64,000 nucleotides of DNA, from positions 20,096-84,095 of the forward strand of contig CAIRAY010000125.1 in NCBI GenBank assembly GCA_903876665.1, written 5' to 3'. The notes under the pieces are model-generated. The model saw only the letters and a program-made list of their open reading frames with translations. It was not told the origin of the DNA and did no database searches. The stretch's first letter is position 1. Each line of letters begins with the position of its first letter. Shown here in pieces: positions 43,032-50,765 of the stretch. Both the position numbers and the translations under genes were made by a program. Source of the DNA: an uncultured Fibrobacterota bacterium. GTDB lineage: Bacteria > Fibrobacterota > Fibrobacteria > Fibrobacterales > Fibrobacteraceae.

Positions 43032-44850
43032 TCGCAAGGGAATTTTGAGCGTCTCGCTCCTGTGTAGCTTGTGGCTTTTGGGTTGTTCGGATACCTCCAC
43101 AAATCCTGATGCCGATACCTCCAGTTCAAGCGTGGCTGGGGATTCCACTGGAACGGAATTGTCCTCCTCCCTGTCTTCTTCCTCGGGCACAGGGGCTCTG
43201 GACCAGGCGCACCGCTTGGTCAAGAACATGGGCCGCGGTATGAATCTGGGCAACGCCTTGGAAGCCCCCAATGAAGGGGAATGGGGCGTGACCCTGGAAG
43301 AAAACTATTTCCGCATGCTGGGCGATTCCGGGTTCACCAACCTGCGCATTCCCGTGCGGTGGGATACTCACTTGTCATACGATGGCCTGTGCACGGTGGA
43401 TTCAGCCTGGATGGCACGCGTCAAATGGGCCATTGAAAATACCATCAGCAACGGAATGATCGCAATTGTGGATGCCCACCATTGGGAAGCCATGTACAGC
43501 GACCCCACGGGGACCGAGCCCTGCTTCCTCAGCGTATTCAAGCAGATGGCGCAGAATTTCAAGGTTTATTCCAAGGACTCGCTGGTCATTGAATTGCTCA
43601 ATGAGCCCCGGGATTTGTTGACCTCCACTGTCTGGAATAATGTACTGGCAAAAACTATTGATACCATTCGCACGATTGATGCGGAGCGTACCCTGATGGT
43701 GGGTCCAGGGAACTGGTACAGTGCTGCTGGGCTCACAAGTTTGAAGCTTCCGGTGGCCGATAAAAATATCATCGCCTCCTTCCATTACTATGACCCTTTT
43801 TCCTTTACCCATCAAGGCGCTACATTTTTGGATCCCGTCCCACCTACCGGTGTGACCTGGTCGGCAACGACCGCCGAAATGAGGGCGGTGCGTGAAACCT
43901 TCCAGAAGGTCAAGGATTGGTCCATCGCCAACCAACGCCCCATTTACCTAGGTGAATTTGGCGCATACAATGCAGCAGATACTGCCTCGCGGGGAGTCTG
44001 GACCGAGTTCATCGGGGAAGAAGCCTTGCGCCAGGGCTTCGCCTGGGGCTACTGGGAGTTCTGTTCCGGTTTTGGCGTGTATGATGCGGCCAATGATTCC
44101 TGGAACCACTTTTTGATGAAAGCCTTGCTCCACCCAACTCTCGGATTTGGCGATTATTTCGTTCCCAATTTGGACACCACCCGCTATGTGGTGCTGGATG
44201 ATTTTGATGGTTTCGAAGGAACCAAGGCCAACTTGAGCTCCCTCTCGGCGATCCTTACCGCGCTCAACCAGGAACCCCTGGATTCCGCCGGGGGCACTTG
44301 GTATGCCTATGCATCTACCCAGAGCAAGTTATACCAACAAAGCGGCGATTCCCTGCCCCAAACCGAACGCTACAAAATGATCGTGGCCGATGGGCACGAG
44401 GGCAAGGGTCTGTATATCAAAATGAACTTGAAGGGCGAGAGCTACCCTTACACGGGAGTGGGCGCCAGCTTCAATGGCACCCAAACCTTTGACATGAGCT
44501 CCATGCGGGCACTCTCCTTCTGGGCCAAGGGTCGCGGCGATTTCAAGCTTGCCTGGAAAACACCCTTCACCGATACCTGTTGTTCTGCGACAAACACCTG
44601 GGGAAAATTCAGCAAAGAAATCACCCTGAGTGCCGACTGGAAGCAGTATGTGATCTGGTCGGATGAATGGGTTCCCACGCCATATTCCGGCTTGGAAACC
44701 GCGCAAGAAGAATGGATCAATCACGATGATCAGGTGACCAACCTGGAATTCATGAATGGCCAAGCCTATGGCGAAGCGGTGGATGACACCCTGGAATTGT
44801 GGCTCGATGATGTCCGCTTCTATGGCATGGATTTGAAGTCGTTTCAGTGA
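43024..44850 (+). CDS. GH5 endoglucanase-type lipoprotein with C-terminal carbohydrate-binding-like domain
   Basis: A 608-aa protein. Lipobox LWLLGCS (Cys 21) and a Ser-rich linker (DTSSSSVAGDST, ELSSSLSSSSG) indicate anchoring on the cell envelope. Catalytic domain about 62-385: MGRGMNLGNALEAP, NLRIPVRWDTHLSY, IVDAHHWE, acid/base Glu in IELLNEPRDLL, HYYDPFSFTHQG, nucleophile Glu in YLGEFGAYN, WGYWEFCSGFGVYD. The last about 210 residues (VVLDDFDGFEG … LWLDDVRFYGMDL) form a beta-sandwich like CBM11/CBM30-type modules. It probably cleaves beta-1,4-glucan. The ATG at 43024 has AAGGAG 7 nt upstream. Confidence 0.92.
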   Translation: MNNRKGILSVSLLCSLWLLGCSDTSTNPDADTSSSSVAGDSTGTELSSSLSSSSGTGALDQAHRLVKNMGRGMNLGNALEAPNEGEWGVTLEENYFRMLGDSGFTNLRIPVRWDTHLSYDGLCTVDSAWMARVKWAIENTISNGMIAIVDAHHWEAMYSDPTGTEPCFLSVFKQMAQNFKVYSKDSLVIELLNEPRDLLTSTVWNNVLAKTIDTIRTIDAERTLMVGPGNWYSAAGLTSLKLPVADKNIIASFHYYDPFSFTHQGATFLDPVPPTGVTWSATTAEMRAVRETFQKVKDWSIANQRPIYLGEFGAYNAADTASRGVWTEFIGEEALRQGFAWGYWEFCSGFGVYDAANDSWNHFLMKALLHPTLGFGDYFVPNLDTTRYVVLDDFDGFEGTKANLSSLSAILTALNQEPLDSAGGTWYAYASTQSKLYQQSGDSLPQTERYKMIVADGHEGKGLYIKMNLKGESYPYTGVGASFNGTQTFDMSSMRALSFWAKGRGDFKLAWKTPFTDTCCSATNTWGKFSKEITLSADWKQYVIWSDEWVPTPYSGLETAQEEWINHDDQVTNLEFMNGQAYGEAVDDTLELWLDDVRFYGMDLKSFQ

Positions 44851-44876
44851 CACGACAATTTTCATAGGGCGAAAAC

Positions 44877-44918
44877 GGGGCTTCCGGCCGTACTCTTTGT
44901 AATACAGTCGGAAGCCCC
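44877..44918 (+). terminator. Hairpin after the GH5 gene, possible terminator
   Basis: GGGGCTTCCG pairs with CGGAAGCCCC (10 bp) around a 22-nt loop; followed by TCCCCATCTT rather than a clean T-run. Confidence 0.45.
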
Positions 44919-44948
44919 TCCCCATCTTACGCGACCTTTTGGTGCTTT

Positions 44949-45204
44949 GGAATCCAGGTCACCCGGGGGTTACAAACGACAGGGGCGACAGCGGGAGCCG
45001 AGCTTGCAAGCCGAAGGCTTGTGGTTCTTCTACCGAAACGGTCTGCGTAGCAGAAGAAGCGAATCTCTATGGAAAGCGCCCGACTGGAAGTCGGGGAATG
45101 AGCTTTCCATGGAGTCGAGCTTCTCAGTGAAGGTTGAAGAGCCATGAGGTGAAGCTTCTCGTCCATGGCGGGTGTAACCCCCGGGAATCTACCTAAATGA
45201 TTCC
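44949..45204 (+). ncRNA. Candidate structured RNA of about 250 nt
   Basis: A gene-free segment whose ends pair: GGAATC / GATTCC, AGGT / ACCT and a perfect 12-bp CCCGGGGGTTAC (44962-44973) with GTAACCCCCGGG (45174-45185). Inside are CAAGCC-gaa-GGCTTG (45007-45021), ACCG-aaa-CGGT (45032-45042), CTGC-gta-GCAG (45043-45053), ATGGAAAGC/GCTTTCCAT (45069-45110) enclosing CCCGACT-gga-AGTCGGG (45079-45095), and a GAAG-looped stem near 45135. Loops are purine-rich when read on the plus strand. Two overlapping short frames exist but lack a ribosome site. It could be a non-coding RNA, a retron- or IS605/OMEGA-like RNA relic, or a mini inverted-repeat element. Confidence 0.5.
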
Positions 45205-45270
45205 AGGATGCTCCGCGAAAACGGGCAAAAACCTCCCGTTTTCCCCAGTTTTCATGTAGATTCCTACATT

Positions 45271-46515
45271 ATGCCTAACATGAAAACAGCAATCCTTACC
45301 AACGAGTTCCCTCCCTCCATCTATGGTGGAGCCGGGATCCATGTACAATTTCTTACCCGTGAGCTGCAGACCTATTGTGGAATCGAAGTTCGCTGCTTCG
45401 GAGACCAGAATGTCCAGGGTGAATCCCTTTCGGCCCTAGGCGTAAAGGTCCGCTCTGCCGGAATCGACGCCGCCGAGGCCCGCACCCGCAAGATCCTGGA
45501 TCCTTTGGACATCAACCTGCAGATGGCCGCCACCCTCAAGGGCGTGGACGTGGTGCATTGCCATACCTGGTACACGCATTTCGCAGGTGTGCTCGCGAGT
45601 CGATTGCTCGAGGTGCCCCTCATTTTGACGACTCACTCCTTGGAGCCCCATCGCCCTTGGAAGCACGAACAGCTGGGCCACGGTGGCTACGCCATGAGCA
45701 GCTGGATCGAAAGGACGGCCTATCAAAGTGCCGACGGAGTCATCGCGGTTTCGCAACAGATGAAAAAGGATGTGATCGAACTTTACGGAGTTTCGCCCGA
45801 TCGTGTGCAGGTCATTTATAACGGAATCGATCCCGAATTTTACCAGCCCACCTTTGACGAGTCCATACTTCGTCAATATGGCATTGACCCTGCCAAACCC
45901 TACGTGATTTTTGTGGGTCGCATCACCCGCCAGAAGGGCATTGGCCAGCTCCTGGAGGCGATCCCCCAGATCGATCCCAATGCCCAGGTGGTGCTTTGTG
46001 CGGGGGCTCCCGACACCCCGGAAATTGCAGCAGAAATGAAGGCGAAAATGACCGAGCTGCAAGCCAAGCGGCCCGGATTGATCTGGATCCAGGAAATGCT
46101 GGACCATGCCAAGCTCCGGGTACTCTACAGTCATGCCACCACCTTTGTTTGCCCTTCGCTCTATGAGCCCTTCGGCATCATCAATCTCGAAGCCATGTCC
46201 TGCGGGATTCCTGTGGTGGGAAGCGCCGTGGGTGGCATTCCGGAAATTATTGTGCATGGCGAAACTGGTATTCTGGTACCCTTGCAGCCCAAGGGGGACA
46301 ACGATTTTGAGCCCGCGCATCCCGAGGCTTTTCAAAGCGCTTTGGCGCGCTCCATCAATTTGCTTTTGGCAAATCCCGCCAAAGCCAAAGAAATGGGTCA
46401 GGCCGCCCGCAAAAGGGCCATCGATGTTTTTAGCTGGAAGTCAATCGCTAAGCAGACCTTCGATTTTTACACACAAACCATACAACGCCATTCTAAGGAA
46501 GTGAAGAAATCATGA
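45271..46515 (+). CDS. glgM: GT4/GT5 glycogen synthase, GlgM-like (maltose-1-phosphate synthase type)
   Basis: A 414-aa GT-B glycosyltransferase of the actinobacterial-type glycogen synthase group (TIGR02149). N-lobe: MKTAILTNEFPPSIYGGAGI, VVHCHTWYTHFAG, LTTHSLEPHRPWKHEQLG. C-lobe: VIFVGRITRQKGIGQLLEAI, and FVCPSLYEPFGIINLEAMSC with the catalytic E-x7-E. In mycobacteria this family (GlgM) uses ADP-glucose and glucose-1-phosphate to make maltose-1-phosphate for GlgE. The 4-nt ATGA overlap with a glgE gene supports that role over plain glycogen elongation. The ATG at 45271 is preferred; 45280 is also possible. Confidence 0.85.
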   Translation: MPNMKTAILTNEFPPSIYGGAGIHVQFLTRELQTYCGIEVRCFGDQNVQGESLSALGVKVRSAGIDAAEARTRKILDPLDINLQMAATLKGVDVVHCHTWYTHFAGVLASRLLEVPLILTTHSLEPHRPWKHEQLGHGGYAMSSWIERTAYQSADGVIAVSQQMKKDVIELYGVSPDRVQVIYNGIDPEFYQPTFDESILRQYGIDPAKPYVIFVGRITRQKGIGQLLEAIPQIDPNAQVVLCAGAPDTPEIAAEMKAKMTELQAKRPGLIWIQEMLDHAKLRVLYSHATTFVCPSLYEPFGIINLEAMSCGIPVVGSAVGGIPEIIVHGETGILVPLQPKGDNDFEPAHPEAFQSALARSINLLLANPAKAKEMGQAARKRAIDVFSWKSIAKQTFDFYTQTIQRHSKEVKKS

Positions 46516-48239
46516 CCGCAATTATCCCTGAACGCCGTGACAACCTCGTCATCGAAAATATCCGCCCCTTGGTCAATGCCGGCAAGTACGCCCTCAAGCG
46601 CGAACCGGGCGACATGGTGGTCGTCCAGGCTGACATTTTTCGTCACAGCCACGAAAAATATGATGCCGCCATTCTCTACCGCCACAGTGGAAAAAAGAAG
46701 TGGGAGCAGGCTCCTATGGTCTTTGTTGACAACGATGAATGGGAGGGAAGCTTCCAGGTCAAAAGCATCGGATATTACGAATACAAGGTGATCGCCTGGA
46801 CTCTGAAGCCCGAAGACAAAACCCCCACCGAAAGCCCGGTGTTTGAAGTCCGGGTGGATCCGCTCTATTCACGCTTTGGTTCTTGGTACGAGATGTTCCC
46901 ACGCTCCCAGGGCACCGATCCCAAAAAATCAGGAACCTGGGACGATTGCATCCGGCGTCTCCCCGACATTCTCAACATGGGTTTTGACACCATTTACTTG
47001 GTGCCTATTCATCCTATTGGAAAAACCAATCGCAAGGGCGCCAATAATTCCCTGAAGGCCAAACCCGGCGAGCCCGGTTGCCCATACGCAGTGGGTAGCA
47101 GCAAGGGTGGCCACATGGCCGTGGATCCTGACCTGGGCACCATGAAGGATTTCGAACGGTTTTCCAAAGCCTGCCGCAGCAGCGGGGTGCGCTTGGCCCT
47201 CGATCTCGCCCTCAACTGCAGCCCAGATCACCCCTATGTGAAATCCAACGAAGAGTGGTACTGCCACGAAGCCGATGGGTCCATCAAGTTTGCCGAGAAT
47301 CCTCCCAAGAAATACGAAGACATTTACCCCTTCGACTACTACAACGACAACTACAAGGCGCTGTGGCAAGAGATTCGCGATGTCATTTTGTTCTGGGTGG
47401 AGAAGGGTTTTGAGATATTCCGTATCGACAATCCCCACACCAAGCCCTACCCCTTCTGGGAGTGGCTGATCCGCGACGTCAAGGAAAAACACCCTGAAGT
47501 CATTTTCTTGGCCGAAGCCTTTACCCGTCCCAAGATGATGCACCACCTGGGCAAGATCGGCTTCGACCAGAGCTACACCTACTTTACCTGGCGCACCGAA
47601 AAGTGGGAGATTGAAGAGTACTTGAAGGAGCTGACCCAGTCCCCGGCCAAGGAATATATGCGGGGACTATTCTTCCCCACCACTCCCGATATTTTCCCCA
47701 AGCACCTGCACCATGCTCCCGCTTCCGCATTTAAACAGCGGGTACTCCTCGCGGCGACCTTGAGTTCGGTCTATGGCATTTACAATGGTTATGAACTCTG
47801 CGAGAACGAGCCCTTCCCGAACAAGGAGGAGCTCAACTTCTCCGAAAAGTACCAGTACATGACGCATGACTGGAATGCGCCTGGCAATATCAAGGACTTC
47901 ATTCGCCGGATCAATGACCTGCGCAAGCGCGAACCGGCTTTGCAGGAATACGACAATCTGCGTTTCCACACCTGCGAAAATCCCCAGATTATCGTCTATT
48001 CCAAGCGGCTTGCAGCTGAAAACTCCACGGTTCTGGCCGTGGTGAATTTGGATGCAAACAACAAGCAAAGCGGTATGCTGAAGATCAACATGGCCGACCT
48101 TGGCCTGACCGACAGTGATTTCTACTTCGTCAAGGATTCCTTGACCAGTGAGTCCTATGTGTGGAAGGGATCCGAAAACTTTGTGATCCTCGATCCCGCC
48201 AAGAGCCCTGGTCATTTGTTCACGGTCCTAAAGGCGTAA
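46512..48239 (+). CDS. glgE: Alpha-1,4-glucan:maltose-1-phosphate maltosyltransferase, compact form
   Basis: A 575-aa GH13_3 enzyme (EC 2.4.99.16) extending alpha-glucan with maltosyl units from maltose-1-phosphate. N-domain about 1-115 (RRDNLVIENIRPLVNAGKYA-LKREPGD). Catalytic barrel: SWYEMFPRSQGT, YLVPIHPIGKTNRKG, nucleophile Asp in FEIFRIDNPHTKP, acid/base Glu in FLAEAFTRPKMM, SYTYFTWRTEK. Compared with characterised actinobacterial GlgE (about 660-700 aa), the helical S-domain between N-domain and barrel is missing: FEVRVDPLYSRFGSWYEMFP runs straight in. Its ATG overlaps the glgM stop (ATGA), followed by a strong terminator. Confidence 0.92.
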   Translation: MTAIIPERRDNLVIENIRPLVNAGKYALKREPGDMVVVQADIFRHSHEKYDAAILYRHSGKKKWEQAPMVFVDNDEWEGSFQVKSIGYYEYKVIAWTLKPEDKTPTESPVFEVRVDPLYSRFGSWYEMFPRSQGTDPKKSGTWDDCIRRLPDILNMGFDTIYLVPIHPIGKTNRKGANNSLKAKPGEPGCPYAVGSSKGGHMAVDPDLGTMKDFERFSKACRSSGVRLALDLALNCSPDHPYVKSNEEWYCHEADGSIKFAENPPKKYEDIYPFDYYNDNYKALWQEIRDVILFWVEKGFEIFRIDNPHTKPYPFWEWLIRDVKEKHPEVIFLAEAFTRPKMMHHLGKIGFDQSYTYFTWRTEKWEIEEYLKELTQSPAKEYMRGLFFPTTPDIFPKHLHHAPASAFKQRVLLAATLSSVYGIYNGYELCENEPFPNKEELNFSEKYQYMTHDWNAPGNIKDFIRRINDLRKREPALQEYDNLRFHTCENPQIIVYSKRLAAENSTVLAVVNLDANNKQSGMLKINMADLGLTDSDFYFVKDSLTSESYVWKGSENFVILDPAKSPGHLFTVLKA

Positions 48240-48265
48240 GTTCCCAAGCGAAAAATATTTAACTC

Positions 48266-48307
48266 AAAAAGAGACAGCCCTTATGCAATAAGGGCTGTCT
48301 CTTTTTT
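48266..48307 (+). terminator. Strong bidirectional terminator
   Basis: AAAAAGAGACAGCCCTTAT-gca-ATAAGGGCTGTCTCTTTTTT: a near-perfect 18-19-bp stem with A-run and T-run, between the convergent glgE and Rpn-like genes. Confidence 0.95.
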
Positions 48308-48319
48308 ATTGGTAGTGGG

Positions 48320-48727
48320 TTAGGGAAAATTCAAGGCGCGGTTGGTGGAAATAAATTCTTTTTCAGCTCCAGATACTTCGCTTCGGAAACCTTCAGAATA
48401 GCTTGCAATTTGCTCCCAACCAAATCCTTTAGCTCGCATGCTTTCGATGTGCTCAATATCGCGGAGGGCGGTCCAATGCTCCTTGCCCTGCTCAATGCCT
48501 TTTTCCATGCCCTCTTCCCTGGCTTTATCATACATCTGTTCGAGAGTTGTTTTAAATCTCATTATGGGTTCCTCGACGAAGGCGGTGGCGAGATGTTCGT
48601 AGGTGGGGAGATCCAGTCCGCCACGGACTGATAAATATATCCAACGTTCTCCAAATTGCGCGGGACTTCCTGTTTTTGTGGCATTCCGCAAAAGCTCATG
48701 CAGTACCTTGTGGTTATGGCCGAACAT
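48320..48727 (-). CDS. Rpn/PD-(D/E)XK-associated C-terminal fragment
   Basis: A 135-aa product: MFGHNHKVLHELLRNATKTG, a central segment PAQFGERWIYLSVRGGLDLP, and a charged helix EQMYDKAREEGMEKGIEQGK typical of the C-terminal tails of Rpn-type putative transposase/nuclease proteins. The nuclease core (usually 150 residues or more N-terminal to this tail) is absent, and the same frame runs open only about 30 codons further upstream before a stop, so this is probably a truncated copy. Start uncertain, no clear ribosome site. Its upstream end abuts the histidine-kinase promoter on the other strand. Confidence 0.45.
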   Translation of the reverse strand: MFGHNHKVLHELLRNATKTGSPAQFGERWIYLSVRGGLDLPTYEHLATAFVEEPIMRFKTTLEQMYDKAREEGMEKGIEQGKEHWTALRDIEHIESMRAKGFGWEQIASYSEGFRSEVSGAEKEFISTNRALNFP

Positions 48728-48803
48728 TCGACCAGGGTACAGGGTTAGACGATGGAAAGGTTGATTCAGTACGCGGGTGTGGCAATTGGGACCAATATTT
48801 GGG

Positions 48804-48809
48804 TATGCT
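48804..48809 (+). promoter_or_regulatory. -10-like TATGCT before the histidine kinase
   Basis: TATGCT ends 6 nt before the ATG at 48816; TGGCAA lies 18 bp upstream as a weak -35. No Shine-Dalgarno. Confidence 0.4.
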
Positions 48810-48815
48810 ACGTTA

Positions 48816-50012
48816 ATGCCAATGAATCATTCCATTTTGAATCGGATTACCAATACGGGCATCGTATGGACCGCGATCATATCGATCCCGTTGAACGCAA
48901 TCATATTTTTTGCCTTACGCGATAGTGAGTTCTTCGAGCCTCGCCTTGTTTCGCCCATATTGAGTATTATTGTCCTGATTGTGGCCCTGGCCCGGAATTG
49001 GATTCCTCTAAAGGTCAAGGCGTGGACCTATGTCGTGCTGATATTTCTTGCAGGTTGTTTTAGTCTGTTGCTTGGGCTGATCGATATGGCGAGCCTTTGG
49101 TTTATCCTGGCGATCATTTATACCATCATCATTTCCAGGGGCAGAGAAGCTTTGTTTGTGTTTGGCGTTTCCATGTTGATGGTTTTGTCTGTGGGTGGGT
49201 TAATGATGTTGAAGACCAGCTGCATTCCTTTGGACTACCAATTTCAAAACTGCCAGTTTGCCTGCGTCGCCGTGAGAATTCTTCACTTCTTTTTGGCGGG
49301 TCTCCTGATCCATTATATTCTGAAGACCTTTATCACCGCCTTGCGGGCCGAGATGGAAGAAAAAATCGTTGCGCGCCAGCGGTTGATCGACGCCATCGTG
49401 GAAACGGAGGAACAAGAGCGTAAGCGGATTGCCTCGGATTTGCATGATGGGCTGGGGCCGACCATTTCCGCAATGAATCTTCACTTTCAGGCCTATGTCG
49501 ATGCGGGCGAAACCCAAAAATTGCAGATTCAAGAAAAGTTGCAGGGTATCATGAAAGATGCCATGAGTGCGGTTTCTCGAATATCGCACAACATTAGTCC
49601 GCATGTGCTGGAGCGTCATGGCCTAGTTGCTGCCCTGGAGCACTTTCTCGCACCGCTTCAAAAAAGCAACCAGGTGGGAATCGAATTTCAGCACGCAGGT
49701 CTTGATCGTTTTGACACCAAAAGGGAACTCGCGCTTTATCGATGCATCACCGAATTGATTCAAAATACCCTGAAACATTCCCAGGCTTCAACCATTTCTA
49801 TCGCCCTATATCACGCGGGAGGCCAGATCCATCTGCAATATTTTGACAATGGTGTGGGCTTCAACATGTCTTCCCTCTCAAATGGAACAGGGATGGGCAT
49901 TGTAAATATCCAGAATCGGGTAAAGACCTTGAGTGGTGACATCCTTTGGGAAAGTTCACCGGGTCAAGGCGCAAGGGTTCAGATCCACTGCCCGGAACAG
50001 GGTCCTTTGTGA
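48816..50012 (+). CDS. Membrane sensor histidine kinase, NarX/DesK type (HisKA_3)
   Basis: A 398-aa kinase. About six hydrophobic helices (residues 10-180) form a membrane sensor with no large periplasmic domain. A coiled segment leads to the HisKA_3 box ERKRIASDLHDGLGPTISAM with the phosphoacceptor His in LHDG, followed by ISPHVLERHGLVAALEHFL. The HATPase domain has LIQNTLKHSQASTISI (N box), FDNGVGFNMSS (G1) and GMGIVNIQNRVKTLSG (G2). Its stop overlaps the start of the response-regulator gene by one base (TGATG), so the two form a two-component system. The likely leaderless promoter is upstream. Confidence 0.92.
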   Translation: MPMNHSILNRITNTGIVWTAIISIPLNAIIFFALRDSEFFEPRLVSPILSIIVLIVALARNWIPLKVKAWTYVVLIFLAGCFSLLLGLIDMASLWFILAIIYTIIISRGREALFVFGVSMLMVLSVGGLMMLKTSCIPLDYQFQNCQFACVAVRILHFFLAGLLIHYILKTFITALRAEMEEKIVARQRLIDAIVETEEQERKRIASDLHDGLGPTISAMNLHFQAYVDAGETQKLQIQEKLQGIMKDAMSAVSRISHNISPHVLERHGLVAALEHFLAPLQKSNQVGIEFQHAGLDRFDTKRELALYRCITELIQNTLKHSQASTISIALYHAGGQIHLQYFDNGVGFNMSSLSNGTGMGIVNIQNRVKTLSGDILWESSPGQGARVQIHCPEQGPL

Positions 50013-50650
50013 TGGAAGTGATCCGGATATCTGTTGTAGATGACCACGATCTTTTTCGTGAAGGCATTAAGCTGGTGCTAAGCCAGATTCCGGGTTTTGT
50101 TGTCGTTTCCGAAGCCTGCGATGGTCGGCAATTTATTGATTCCATGGACCAGCAAGAAATCGATGTGGTCTTGATGGACATTGAAATGCCTAGGTTGAAT
50201 GGAATTCAGGCGAGTCGGGAGGCCTTGGAAAAAATGCCAGGCTTGAAGATCATTGCGCTGACCATGTTTTCGGACAAAGGCAATTACACACAAATGATCA
50301 ATGCGGGTGCCAAGGGGTTTGTATTAAAGCAAGCCAGTAAAGTGGAATTGCGCGAGGCCATTACTGCTGTATTCCATGGCGAAACCTACATGGACAAAGA
50401 GATTCAGCTCCGTGGCTCCAATTCTAGTCAAGGCAGTAGCGCGATGACAGGCGAGCTTTCCATGAGGGAAATCGAAATCATTGTGGCAATTTGTGAGGGC
50501 CTGACCACCAAAGACATTGGGGACCGGCTTTGTATCAGTCATAAAACGGTAGAAACACACCGGACGAACATATTCAAGAAAACAGGCGTGCGCAGTCTCG
50601 CCGAGCTGGTAATTTGGGCCATAAAGAATCACATGGTCAGTGTTCAGTAG
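50012..50650 (+). CDS. NarL/FixJ-family response regulator
   Basis: A 212-aa regulator. Receiver (1-120): acidic pair VVDDHD, phosphoacceptor Asp in VVLMDIEMPRLNG, Thr in IALTMFS, Lys in GFVLKQASK. LuxR-type helix-turn-helix (about 145-205): ELSMREIEIIVAICEGLTTK, DIGDRLCISHKTVETHRTNI, FKKTGVRSLAELVIWA. It is coupled to the kinase upstream. The next two genes downstream each carry an identical 44-bp promoter module containing inverted TACCCC/GGGGTA words close to the NarL heptamer consensus TACYYMT, so they are the likeliest targets. Confidence 0.93.
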   Translation: MEVIRISVVDDHDLFREGIKLVLSQIPGFVVVSEACDGRQFIDSMDQQEIDVVLMDIEMPRLNGIQASREALEKMPGLKIIALTMFSDKGNYTQMINAGAKGFVLKQASKVELREAITAVFHGETYMDKEIQLRGSNSSQGSSAMTGELSMREIEIIVAICEGLTTKDIGDRLCISHKTVETHRTNIFKKTGVRSLAELVIWAIKNHMVSVQ

Positions 50651-50680
50651 GCTACTCCGTAAAGGTTCTCCATTCCTCTA

Positions 50681-50724
50681 AGGGTTTACCCCGATTGATA
50701 TTCCTGTAGCTGGGGGGTATCTTT
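50681..50724 (+). promoter_or_regulatory. Duplicated promoter/operator module, copy 1
   Basis: AGGGTTTACCCC (with GGGT/ACCC inverted halves), then TTGATA (50695-50700), a 17-bp spacer that includes AGCTGGGGGG, and TATCTT (50718-50723). It matches copy 2 (52956-52999) at 43 of 44 positions. TACCCC near the start and GGGGTA over the -10 form an inverted pair. It ends 41 nt before the ATG of the bulb-lectin gene. Confidence 0.75.
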
Positions 50725-50765
50725 TCGTAATCCAATTCAACCAACGCTCACCAAGGAGCTTTTTA

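Noticed and set aside
44939..45147. Two overlapping short plus-strand frames in the candidate RNA
   Set aside because: No ribosome site, composition follows the hairpins, and they overlap each other in different frames.
44949..45204. Retron non-coding RNA
   Set aside because: End-pairing fits, but no reverse transcriptase is encoded nearby and no msr branching-G context could be identified; kept only as a candidate structured RNA.
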